A DNA stretch of 64,000 nt, from the NCBI GenBank assembly GCA_016719565.1, contig JADJYU010000010.1, forward strand, positions 248,001 through 312,000, read 5' to 3'. The first letter of the stretch is position 1, and every line of letters begins with the position of its first letter. This document shows, piece by piece, positions 53,973 to 62,436 of the stretch. A program made the position numbers and the translations under genes. The notes beneath the pieces are model-generated. The model was not told the origin of the DNA. It ran no database searches and saw nothing but the letters and a program-made list of their open reading frames with translations. Source of the DNA: Ignavibacteria bacterium (lineage in GTDB: Bacteria > Bacteroidota > Ignavibacteria > Tepidaquicellales > Tepidaquicellaceae).

Positions 53973-55259
53973 TTATTTTATAAGAAGCATTTTCCTCGAA
54001 GCAATGTATTCACCCGTTCTTAATGTATAAAAATAAATCCCGCTCGGTAGAACGGCTGCATCGAATTTGTATTCATATATGCCTGCGCTTAAGTTTTCAT
54101 TAAGCAGTACGCTCACTTCCCGTCCTACTGCGTCAAAGACTTTTAGCTCCGCATTACCTGATTTTGGCATTTCGAATTTTATGTTTGTAGAAGGGTTAAA
54201 TGGATTCGGATAATTCTGATAAAGATAATATGAATTTGGAATTTCTGATGAGATCTGATTTACGCTTACCTTATAATTTGAATATTTATAAACTCTGTCC
54301 CCGGCTGCATAGCCGAGAGTATCAGACAGAAATCTGAACCGGTTTATATATTCACCCCACCCTGCAAGGGACCAGTTAGTTCCGCCGTTAGTAGTTTTAT
54401 ATGTCGGACCTGACCAGCCGCCGACCCATCCTGTATTATCATTCAGGAATCCAATTCCTTCCTGATCATATTCGCGGAAAGGAATTTCAGTCCAGTTCAA
54501 ACCTGTGTTTGTAGTTTTAAGGATGTATGACAGTCCTGAATTTCTTTCAATGCTGATGACGCCGCTTGTCCGCGAATAAAAATTTATTTTCCAGCACCAT
54601 TCTCCCGGTCTTGTTGTTTTGTGAACTGTATTCCACGTTGATCCGCCGTCCGTTGTCATTAAGACAACTGCAACTCCGGCGGAATAAGTGGATGTATTAT
54701 ATCCTCCCGCGATCAGTCCTGAATCCGGTGACCAGAAATAAGTATCAACTAAAGATCTCGCCTTTGAAGTATCCGAAAAAATAAGACTCCAGGTATCTCC
54801 TTTATCGGTAGTTTTATAAGCTAATCCGTTTCCTGAATAAGTCCCGCATGCAATCGCAGTGTTTTCGTTTACTATTGATATACCGCATATTCCGGTAGTT
54901 ACGGGTTCCGGCAAGGTAGTAATCTGTATCCAGTTTATTCCGCCGTTAGTCGTTTTAAATAATGGTCTGGTATTTTGTAGTGTACCGATAATTCCATCCT
55001 GTGAATTAAAAAACCCAACACAACGGTTCAGTACATTCTGGGAAAGCAGCCAGTTCTGTCCTGCATTTGTTGTCCGGTAAACCTTGCCGTCACCATGGAT
55101 AATCCAGCCGGTGTTTTCATTCAGAAAAAAAATATCTTCAAATCTGTTTGACGTAACAGGTGAGTTAGGTAAAGCTCTCCATTCAGCAGTCTGTGAAAAT
55201 AAATCACTGAACTGTATCTGAAAAATTAAAGCAAACTGAATTATTAAAAAAGTTTTCAT
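53973..55259 (-). CDS. YCF48-like propeller with T9SS sorting domain (copy 1)
   Basis: The 428-residue protein has a signal peptide and a propeller of YCF48/BNR-type repeats with DGKVYRTTNAGQNW, TTDGGSTWNTVHKT, TGWVGGWSGPTYKTTNGGTNW and similar, up to about residue 335. The sorting domain is QNYPNPFNPSTNIKFEMP ... SRKMLLIK. It is a tandem copy of the next gene, 3 bases away. The bodies are near identical in long stretches, but the sorting domains differ strongly. A binding or surface role is likely; the YCF48 name does not imply photosynthesis here. Confidence 0.85.
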   Translation of the reverse strand: MKTFLIIQFALIFQIQFSDLFSQTAEWRALPNSPVTSNRFEDIFFLNENTGWIIHGDGKVYRTTNAGQNWLLSQNVLNRCVGFFNSQDGIIGTLQNTRPLFKTTNGGINWIQITTLPEPVTTGICGISIVNENTAIACGTYSGNGLAYKTTDKGDTWSLIFSDTSKARSLVDTYFWSPDSGLIAGGYNTSTYSAGVAVVLMTTDGGSTWNTVHKTTRPGEWCWKINFYSRTSGVISIERNSGLSYILKTTNTGLNWTEIPFREYDQEGIGFLNDNTGWVGGWSGPTYKTTNGGTNWSLAGWGEYINRFRFLSDTLGYAAGDRVYKYSNYKVSVNQISSEIPNSYYLYQNYPNPFNPSTNIKFEMPKSGNAELKVFDAVGREVSVLLNENLSAGIYEYKFDAAVLPSGIYFYTLRTGEYIASRKMLLIK

Positions 55260-55262
55260 AAA

Positions 55263-56552
55263 TTATTTGATAAGCATCATTTTTTTAACATCAATGAAAG
55301 TTCCTGATGTAAATCTGATGAAATAAATGCCGCCCGGAAAATTACTGCCGTCAAATACAGCTTTGTATTCACCTGCATTTTGCTCCTCATTAACTAATGA
55401 TGCGACCTCAGTTCCAAGAGCATTATAAATTTTTAAACCTGTATTACCTGCGGATTTTAATTTATAAAATATAGTTGTAACCGGGTTAAATGGATTAGGA
55501 TAATTCTGATAAAGATAATATGCTTCAGGAATTTCTGATGAGATCTGATTTACGCTAACTTGATAATTTTTAAATTTATAAATCCTGTCCCCTACTGCAA
55601 ATGCAAGTGTATCGGAAAGAAATCTGAACCTGTTTAAATTTTCCCCCCATCCTGCAAGCGACCAGTTAGTTCCGCCGTTGGTAGTTTTATATGTCGGACC
55701 AGTCCAGCCGCCGACCCATCCTGTATTATCATTCAGGAAACCAATTCCTTCCTGATCATATTCGCGGAAAGGAATTTCAGTCCAGTTCAAACCGGTGTTT
55801 GTAGTCTTAAGAATGTAAGACAGTCCTGAATTTCTTTCAATACTGATGACGCCGTTTGTCCTCGAGTGAAAATTTATTTTCCAGCACCACTCCCGCGGTC
55901 TGTTTGTTTTATGAACAGTATTCCACGTTGATCCGCCGTCCGTTGTCATCAATACAACTGCAACTCCGTTGGAATAAGTGGAAGTATTATATCCTCCCGC
56001 GATCAGTCCCGAATCAGGCGACCAGAAATAAGTGTCGACAAGAGACCTTGCTTTTGATGTATCGGAAAATATCATGCTCCAGGACAAGCCTTTGTCAGTG
56101 GTTTTATAAGCTCTTGCATTTCCTGAATAGGTCCCGCATGCAACAGCAGTGGTTCCGTTTATAATTGAGATCCCGCAGATACCCCGCGGAGGAGGGTTTG
56201 GCAGATTTGTAACCTGTATCCAGTTTGCCCCGCTGTTTGAAGTTCTGAATAAAGGTCTGTTCAGATCAAGTGTACCGATAATTCCGTCTTGTGAGTTAAA
56301 AAATCCGATACTCCTGTTGAGTTCTATATTCTCAGCATAGAGCCAGTTCAGTCCACCGTTAAAAGTTCTGTAAGTACTGCCGTCAAAATTAATTATCCAG
56401 CCGGTATTTTCATTGAGAAAAAAAATATCTTCAAATCTGGAGGGAGAAAAAGGTGAGTTCGGTAAAGCTCTCCATTCAGTTGATTGAGAACAGATCTTTG
56501 AATTATGTAAGAACAAACAAAACAGAATAAGAAGGGGGAATTTTAGATTCAT
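55263..56552 (-). CDS. YCF48-like propeller with T9SS sorting domain (copy 2)
   Basis: The 429-residue paralogue has the same body as copy 1 (for example TSRFEDIFFLNENTGWII-like start, NTGLNWTEIPFREYDQEGIG) but a different sorting domain (FNPVTTIFYKLKSAGNTG, SNFPGGIYFIRFTSG, VKKMMLIK). It lies 3 bases before copy 1 and 3 bases after the upstream T9SS gene, so the three are one operon. Confidence 0.85.
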   Translation of the reverse strand: MNLKFPLLILFCLFLHNSKICSQSTEWRALPNSPFSPSRFEDIFFLNENTGWIINFDGSTYRTFNGGLNWLYAENIELNRSIGFFNSQDGIIGTLDLNRPLFRTSNSGANWIQVTNLPNPPPRGICGISIINGTTAVACGTYSGNARAYKTTDKGLSWSMIFSDTSKARSLVDTYFWSPDSGLIAGGYNTSTYSNGVAVVLMTTDGGSTWNTVHKTNRPREWCWKINFHSRTNGVISIERNSGLSYILKTTNTGLNWTEIPFREYDQEGIGFLNDNTGWVGGWTGPTYKTTNGGTNWSLAGWGENLNRFRFLSDTLAFAVGDRIYKFKNYQVSVNQISSEIPEAYYLYQNYPNPFNPVTTIFYKLKSAGNTGLKIYNALGTEVASLVNEEQNAGEYKAVFDGSNFPGGIYFIRFTSGTFIDVKKMMLIK

Positions 56553-56555
56553 AAG

Positions 56556-57377
56556 TTATTTAATTAACAGCATACTCTTTACATCAGAAAAATCAAAGCT
56601 GATTCCATCTGGGTCAATTCCCGAAGCAGTGAATATATAAATATAAATTCCTGAAGGCAGATCCGCTCCGCTGAAATCTATTGTATAATAACCGGGCGTA
56701 GAATTTTTATCTAATAATGAAGCAACTTCTTTCCCTGAAATATCATAAAGTTTCAATGTAACTTTACCATCATTTGAAAGTTCATAATCTATTTTAGTAT
56801 CAGGGTTAAACGGATTCGGATAATTTTGTGAGACTTTATATACCCCCGGAAAACCGATCTTCACAGTTTTATTCATCAGAAAATATTCAAAGTTACCGTT
56901 ATGATCGATCTGCTTAAGCCGGTATGAATAAACGCCCGAAAAGGGACCGTCTTCTGTAAATGTATAATAATTTGTAACAGAAGAAGTACCATGGCCGGAT
57001 ACAGATCCAACACTGAACCATTGCTCTGAATAAATATTTTTCCTTTCTATTTCAAATCTGTCATTGTTTATTTCAAAACTTGTTCCCCAGAACAGACTAA
57101 CTTTTCTTCTGTCCACTGTGTGATAAAAATAAAAAAGCACTACAGGCAAAACAATAGAATCAATTTCATTAGCTTCAATATGCAGTGAAGATGATTTCGG
57201 ATAAAATTCTGATCTGCCGGCTTTGGACACATAAGATCCAAAAGTAAAAGATCCGGTATTTATATCACCGGATCTTTCTTCATTATAGATATTAACTGAT
57301 GATGTATTCTGAGCTGACAGAAATTCCGGTGCAAATAAGTTCATGATAATAAAAATAAAACAAACAGTAATATTCAT
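56556..57377 (-). CDS. T9SS sorting-domain protein with fibronectin-like domain
   Basis: The 273-residue protein has a signal peptide (1-22). A beta domain contains RRKVSLFWGTSFEINNDRFEIERK and SGVYSYRLKQIDHNGNFEYF, a pattern that recurs in secreted proteins of this lineage. The sorting domain is QNYPNPFNPDTKIDYEL ... VKSMLLIK. It is the first gene of the three-gene run with the YCF48 copies. The IS110 element lies directly upstream and may have displaced its promoter region. Confidence 0.75.
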   Translation of the reverse strand: MNITVCFIFIIMNLFAPEFLSAQNTSSVNIYNEERSGDINTGSFTFGSYVSKAGRSEFYPKSSSLHIEANEIDSIVLPVVLFYFYHTVDRRKVSLFWGTSFEINNDRFEIERKNIYSEQWFSVGSVSGHGTSSVTNYYTFTEDGPFSGVYSYRLKQIDHNGNFEYFLMNKTVKIGFPGVYKVSQNYPNPFNPDTKIDYELSNDGKVTLKLYDISGKEVASLLDKNSTPGYYTIDFSGADLPSGIYIYIFTASGIDPDGISFDFSDVKSMLLIK

Positions 57378-57553
57378 ATTAAATCAGATTAAAGTTTATT
57401 GTTCCCACCGTCGGATCTGTTTTTTAATTACTACCAAGACATAAAAGCACAAAGCATTTTATATTTAGAACATTTTCCTTTGTGCCTTTGTGACTTGTAT
57501 GTTGAAAGTGAAAATTTTTATTCTTTAATATTTTAAAAAATTTTTATTCCTTT

Positions 57554-57677
57554 ACGGAGGAGAAGGTTTGCGTCATGGGTCCAGAACCCGGCACTAAGTT
57601 TTTTCCTTCCGTTCAGGTTAAAATCGGGGAATAACTTGGCATACGAAGCCGCATTCGACAAGACTGATGTTACCTGA
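57554..57677 (+). ncRNA. Candidate IS110 bridge RNA
   Basis: Two adjacent stem-loop domains lie directly upstream of the transposase. Domain I: 57554-57560 (acggagg) pairs with 57606-57612 and encloses an inner hairpin gggt (57577-57580)/accc (57586-57589) with a 3x3 internal loop. Domain II: tcaggt (57613-57618) pairs with acctga (57672-57677) and encloses cttg/caag (57635-57638, 57659-57662) and cgaa/ttcg (57644-57647, 57654-57657). Two internal-loop hairpins in the left end are the layout expected of bridge RNAs in the IS110 group. The RNA ends are not defined. Confidence 0.5.
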
Positions 57678-57707
57678 CATTTTTTATTAAACAATCTTTT
57701 ATTTATC

Positions 57708-58999
57708 ATGGAAAACAAATTTTATTTAGGGGTTGATGTCAGTAAAGGTTATGCTGATTTCACTATTCTCAATGGCAATAAAGATGTTGTTGAGAATAAT
57801 TTTCAGCTGGATGATACCTTTGAAGGACATAATCAGTTTTTCAAAATTCTTAGTGGTTTCTTTGCCGCTAATGCCGATGCACATTTATATGCTGCTGTCG
57901 AGTCCACCGGCGGTTATGAAAACAACTGGTTTAATTGTCTGAGTAAATTTCAAGCCCAGTTCAATATTTCAGTTGCCAGGTTGAATCCTTTTGGTGTAAA
58001 CTATAACAGCAAAGCCACTCTTGAGCGCATCATAACCGATAAGCAGAGTGCTAAGAACATTGCCGGGTATATGATCAGCCATCCTAAAAAGTAAACTATC
58101 AAAAAGAAGATTACTTTGCCGCTGAAAGAAGGCAATTTACTTTCATCAAAATGCTTACTAAACAAAGGGTACAGTTGTTAAATCAGCTCGAGTCTTTTCT
58201 TTACATTGCCAATACAGAAATATTATCTTACTGTAAAGATGGTGTAAGACTTTGGGTTCTTAAACTTCTTAAACAATATCCGACTGCCAGACATCTTGCA
58301 AAAGCCGGTGTTACAACTGTAAGTAAGATTCCTTACGTAACCAAAGAACGTGCTGAAGATTTAGTTGCAAATGCCAAACGTTCCGTTGCTTCTGCTCTTG
58401 ATGATACAACTGCAGAGGTCATCAGATCTTTAACAATTCAGATCATCTCTTTGAGTAAGTTGATTGCTTTACAAACAAAGCAATTAGAAAAGAATTGTAA
58501 TTTGCCTGAGGTCGAGCTGTTAAAGACTTTCCCCGGAATCGGCACTTATTCAGCTATTGGACTGATGATAGAAATTGTTTCTGCATCAAGATTTTCAAAT
58601 GTAAAGAAACTTGCTTCATTCTTTGGAATTCATCCCGTCTTTAAAGAAAGCGGAGATGGAATCTCGGGTTTTAAAATGAGCAAACGAGGAAGAAAGCAGC
58701 CCAGGCAGATATTGTTTAATGTTGCCCGTATGTCATTAATTCACAATCCGCTGATCAAAGAAATTTATGCTTCCCATTTAAAAAAGGGAATGAGTAAAAT
58801 GTCTGCTATTGGAGCTCTGATGCATAAGATACTAAGGATAATTTACGGTATGCTTAAGAATAACTCTGCATTTGATCCTAAGATTGACAAAAAAAACTCA
58901 AATAAGATTGTGAATGCAAAACCAAACGGTAAGCAAAACAAAGAAAGAAGATATCTTAAGTTTAATAAAAATGCTCCAATTTCTAGAAGACAAAAGTAA
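57708..58999 (+). CDS. IS110-family transposase, frame broken once
   Basis: The first part has the RuvC-like DEDD domain with Asp10 (GVDVSKG), Glu65 (AVESTGG) and TDKQSAKNIA near 110, where the usual fourth Asp appears as Ser. The frame is lost in five A at 58086-58090; adding one A gives HPKKVNYQKEDYFAAERRQ and links to the second part. That part (about 58151-58999) carries the Tnp_20 domain with LLKTFPGIGTYSAIGLM, FFGIHPVFKESGDG and FKMSKRGRKQPRQILFNVA, which holds the likely catalytic serine. The total is about 430 residues. Confidence 0.85.
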
Positions 59000-59144
59000 A
59001 AAAGAAAAGAGCAGAACTCATCCCAAGATGAAATTTCATCTAATACGGGCTCAAGTTCAGACTCTTTTCAGATTACATCTTTGTAAATAAATTTACAAAA
59101 TCTGAAATTATATGTCAAAGAACTTTTTTCATGCTAACTCAACG

Positions 59145-59175
59145 GAAGATTTGACATAACATCTGTCAAATCTTC
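59145..59175. terminator. 12-bp perfect hairpin near the IS right end
   Basis: Arms gaagatttgaca/tgtcaaatcttc surround 7 bases. It lies after the transposase and before the 3' end of the convergent FG-GAP gene, so it may terminate either transcript, though no long T run follows. Palindromes at 59027-59042 and 59080-59099 lie in the same 227-base gap, which holds no gene. Confidence 0.45.
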
Positions 59176-59226
59176 TTCGTTGACTTTTAACGGAATAACT
59201 TTAGTGGTGAATTTATATCCTCCTTA

Positions 59227-62199
59227 TTATTTCAACAATGTCATTTTTTTGATCTCATTAAAATCCCCTGCTGTCAGTCTGAAGAAATAGATACCGCTTG
59301 CAAAATTTTCACCGCGGAATTCTGATTCATAACTTCCGGCATTCATGCTTTGATTTATAAGCACTGCTACTTCCCTGCCGATTGCGTCATATACTGTCAA
59401 TTTTACAGACTGACTTCCGCCGGCAATATCAAATTTAATTTTAGTAACGGGATTAAAAGGGTTCGGATAATTCTGTGACAGTGAATATTTATCAGGTACT
59501 TCGTTTGAAATATTATTAATACCAACCACAGTGTTTGGTCCGCCGGAAAAGCATATCACGCTTCCTGTCCGGCTGCCGCCGAGAAATTCCGAACTAAGAT
59601 TTCCGTCAATGCTTTTCAATCTTGCTACCTGTTCGACAGTATTAGTTGTAGCGCTTCCGAAATTGTGCGTAAAAATAATTCTGCCGCTGTCGCCCGTGAC
59701 TACATATAAATTACTGTTCTGCGTACCGGCAATGATTTCAGGGATACCGTCGCCTGTAAGATCTGATAACTCATCTACACCGTGAATATAATTATTATCA
59801 AGGAAAGCCGACCATAAAACAGATGGCGTCCTAGGATCCACACGGAAAAGCGCCTGTGCGCCGGAAAATATAATGTCTTTAAATCCGTTGTTATCAAGAT
59901 CATTGATCAGTCTGATATTACCATCAATACTCTGACCGTAATCATTATTCCATATCTGCGCTCCGGTACTTCCGGATATCATTCTCAGAGAAGCGCTGAA
60001 TCCCACAAACGCAGCGATGTCAGTTACCCCGTCAGAATTTACGTCAGGCATTTCTTTTAAATTCCATACTGTACTTGTAACAGGAAGAGTCCATAAGAAT
60101 GAACCGGTATTTGAAAAACCGTTTATGCCGTATGGTCCGCCGTTGCTGCTGATGTCAATTGCTCCTCCGACTGAACTTGAAGCTATACTGTGAGTAAAAT
60201 GTCCGTTCTGAACTGCATAAAAAATTACAGAGCCGTTCACTGCATTCAGACAAATAGCAGCGTGTCTGCCGGTTCCCTTACCTTCACCAGTTGCAGCTAC
60301 AAGCACGTCATTGATTCCGTCATTATTATAATCTTTAGATACATTAAGTCCGTTAACATCCCCGTCTGAAGTAATTGAAGAATCTCCGTATGTCCATAGA
60401 ACTTTTCCTGTCCTTCCTGACAGCGCATAAACGAGTTCATTATTTCCGCCGGTGCCAATCACAACATCACGGATGCCGTCATTATTTACATCACCTAATA
60501 TCTGAAGTCCGTCTTCATAAACTACTGAGCCGGATACGGTACTGCTTGTCCTTGTATTATGCTTCCATAAAATGTCATCAGACCCGGATGAATTACCGTT
60601 ATAGCAAATTGTCCAGTAGTTATCAGTTGAGATCATCATATCATTTACACCGTCAGAATTTACATCAGGAATTTCCTTCATTGACATAACTTTAAAATTA
60701 TCAGATGTTACATTCGGATTGTCAGGAATACTTCCCTGCCACAATACCTGTCCAAGAACAGCTGGATTACTTACGCCCGTACCTGACAGTGGGATTTTCA
60801 GCTGCGTTGTATTTCCTGCATTTGAGTTGAAAGATGCTGTGTCAGTAAAGAGTGATGCAGTATTGGGATTGAACCATATCCTGAATGAAACTGTCTTCTG
60901 TGTATCAATAACTATAGGAAAAACTAAACCGACAGTATCGAGTCTGAATCTTGGCGAACTGAAAGTAACAGAATTCAGAGAAAGCTGAGCGCTGCCCTGA
61001 TTTGTAATATTCAGATAACCGCCGCTCAGAGAGTTTATCCTTCGTGTGGAATAATTTAAAGCAGAAACAGAAGATCCTATAAAACTTCCGTTAAAAATAC
61101 CTTTTCCGTAAAGACTAATTATTTTTTCAGGAGTAACTCCGTCATTACTGTTTATCCTGAGCTGTCCGGTTACATTACCAAAAGCATTCGGAGAAAATTT
61201 CAAAGTATAAAGTTTTGTCTGAGCCGGAGCAATTGTGTCGGGTACGTTATTAGGGTTAAGAGAAAACACATTGTTGGTAATATTGTAAGCGGAAATTATC
61301 AGGCTGCCGCTTCCTGTATTTGTAATATTGAATTGTCTGTCAGTTGTAGTTCCGATTACAGTATTTCCAAAATCCGCTGAGTTCAGACTCGTTGTGATCT
61401 GCGGATTACCTGCGCCGGTCATGGAATACTTATACAAAGTTTTATAAACAAATGCTGTGCCTCCAACTCTGTCAGCTGTAAGCCAGAGATGCTGACCGTC
61501 CCAGTGAAGTCCCCGGGGATTACAGTTTCCGTCGGGATCCGGTGAAGGAAAAGAAAACAGAGTATCCCTTGTAGTAAGACTGTATGCATATATTCTTTCC
61601 TGTTCGATGAAAGGAGTTGTGTGAAAATAATCATTAACATAAAATAATGTATCACCTTTAATTGCAATTCCATGAACCTGTCTTCCGTGTAACGGAATTG
61701 TATCAGTGATCAGTCTTGAAGTGAGATTAATTTTATATGCGTAAGCAAACGGATAAGTTGTAAAGTCGGGAGAATAAATTGTAAACCATATACCGCCGTT
61801 GTGATAAGCCAGATCACCAACTCCGCCTGATGCTCCGCCGATCAGCGATGGCAGCTGTATTGAATCAACAGCAGCGCCGGATGTATTTACTTTATATAAT
61901 CTTGCGCCGGCTGTTCTGAAATCTTCTGCAACCCAGTAACCTGTACCATCCCATACCAGACCATGATTAAAATCAAACGGAGTAGTAAGACTGTCTCTTA
62001 TCTGTCCGGTTTCTGTAACTTTATAAATGCTGCCGTTATTGTCTGTAGCTATTCTTAAAGTATCTCCTATTTTAGTTATACCCCAGAAAGAATTATACTG
62101 AGAATAACTTGGAAAAGGATAAGTCGCAACTACAGTCTGAGAATTTAAATTTGCTGAAACGAACATTATCCAGATGAATAATAAAGTAAATTTTTTCAT
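59227..62199 (-). CDS. Large FG-GAP/propeller protein with T9SS sorting domain
   Basis: The 990-residue secreted protein has a signal peptide (1-20) and an N-terminal propeller-like part (about 25-275). A HYDIN/ASPM-like beta sandwich follows (about 275-480; LNSADFGNTVIGTTTDRQF), then FG-GAP repeats with calcium-binding DxNxDG loops (DVNSDGVNDMMIST, DVNNDGIRDVVIGTGG, DVNSDGVTDIAAFVG, about 515-900). The sorting domain is QNYPNPFNPVTKIKFDI ... IKKMTLLK. Such proteins form calcium-stabilised extracellular propellers for adhesion. The ligand is unknown. Confidence 0.88.
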   Translation of the reverse strand: MKKFTLLFIWIMFVSANLNSQTVVATYPFPSYSQYNSFWGITKIGDTLRIATDNNGSIYKVTETGQIRDSLTTPFDFNHGLVWDGTGYWVAEDFRTAGARLYKVNTSGAAVDSIQLPSLIGGASGGVGDLAYHNGGIWFTIYSPDFTTYPFAYAYKINLTSRLITDTIPLHGRQVHGIAIKGDTLFYVNDYFHTTPFIEQERIYAYSLTTRDTLFSFPSPDPDGNCNPRGLHWDGQHLWLTADRVGGTAFVYKTLYKYSMTGAGNPQITTSLNSADFGNTVIGTTTDRQFNITNTGSGSLIISAYNITNNVFSLNPNNVPDTIAPAQTKLYTLKFSPNAFGNVTGQLRINSNDGVTPEKIISLYGKGIFNGSFIGSSVSALNYSTRRINSLSGGYLNITNQGSAQLSLNSVTFSSPRFRLDTVGLVFPIVIDTQKTVSFRIWFNPNTASLFTDTASFNSNAGNTTQLKIPLSGTGVSNPAVLGQVLWQGSIPDNPNVTSDNFKVMSMKEIPDVNSDGVNDMMISTDNYWTICYNGNSSGSDDILWKHNTRTSSTVSGSVVYEDGLQILGDVNNDGIRDVVIGTGGNNELVYALSGRTGKVLWTYGDSSITSDGDVNGLNVSKDYNNDGINDVLVAATGEGKGTGRHAAICLNAVNGSVIFYAVQNGHFTHSIASSSVGGAIDISSNGGPYGINGFSNTGSFLWTLPVTSTVWNLKEMPDVNSDGVTDIAAFVGFSASLRMISGSTGAQIWNNDYGQSIDGNIRLINDLDNNGFKDIIFSGAQALFRVDPRTPSVLWSAFLDNNYIHGVDELSDLTGDGIPEIIAGTQNSNLYVVTGDSGRIIFTHNFGSATTNTVEQVARLKSIDGNLSSEFLGGSRTGSVICFSGGPNTVVGINNISNEVPDKYSLSQNYPNPFNPVTKIKFDIAGGSQSVKLTVYDAIGREVAVLINQSMNAGSYESEFRGENFASGIYFFRLTAGDFNEIKKMTLLK

Positions 62200-62436
62200 T
62201 TTGATGATTAATTTTTTCTAAACAGAGTTAATTTATTGCAATAATATAAGTATTTAAATTAATTGATAAAATATTTTATTTTATAAACGTTGAAGAGTTG
62301 TATCGGGACATGGTTTTTTTTTCTTCAATTACCTTGGCACCGGATTTTCAGCAATTTTTTTTGAGTAATTTAATTTAAACTTTAAATTATTACTGAATAT
62401 AACTATCATATTATTTCACAGACGCAAAACTTATAA

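Larger units (their letters stand above)
57523..59200 (+). mobile_element. IS110-family insertion sequence (tentative ends)
   Basis: The element contains one DEDD/Tnp_20 transposase and lacks terminal inverted repeats, as usual for IS110. Ends are a guess: CTTTA occurs at 57523-57527 and 59199-59203, and the right copy follows ggaataa, which also occurs within the structured segment upstream of the transposase. With these ends the element is about 1.68 kb. It lies between two T9SS genes. The transposase frame is broken once, so this copy may be dead or misassembled. Confidence 0.5.

Noticed and set aside
58081..58150. Programmed frameshifting in the IS110 transposase
   Set aside because: IS110 transposases are normally made from one frame. 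The break is a single base in an A run, as in other genes of this window.
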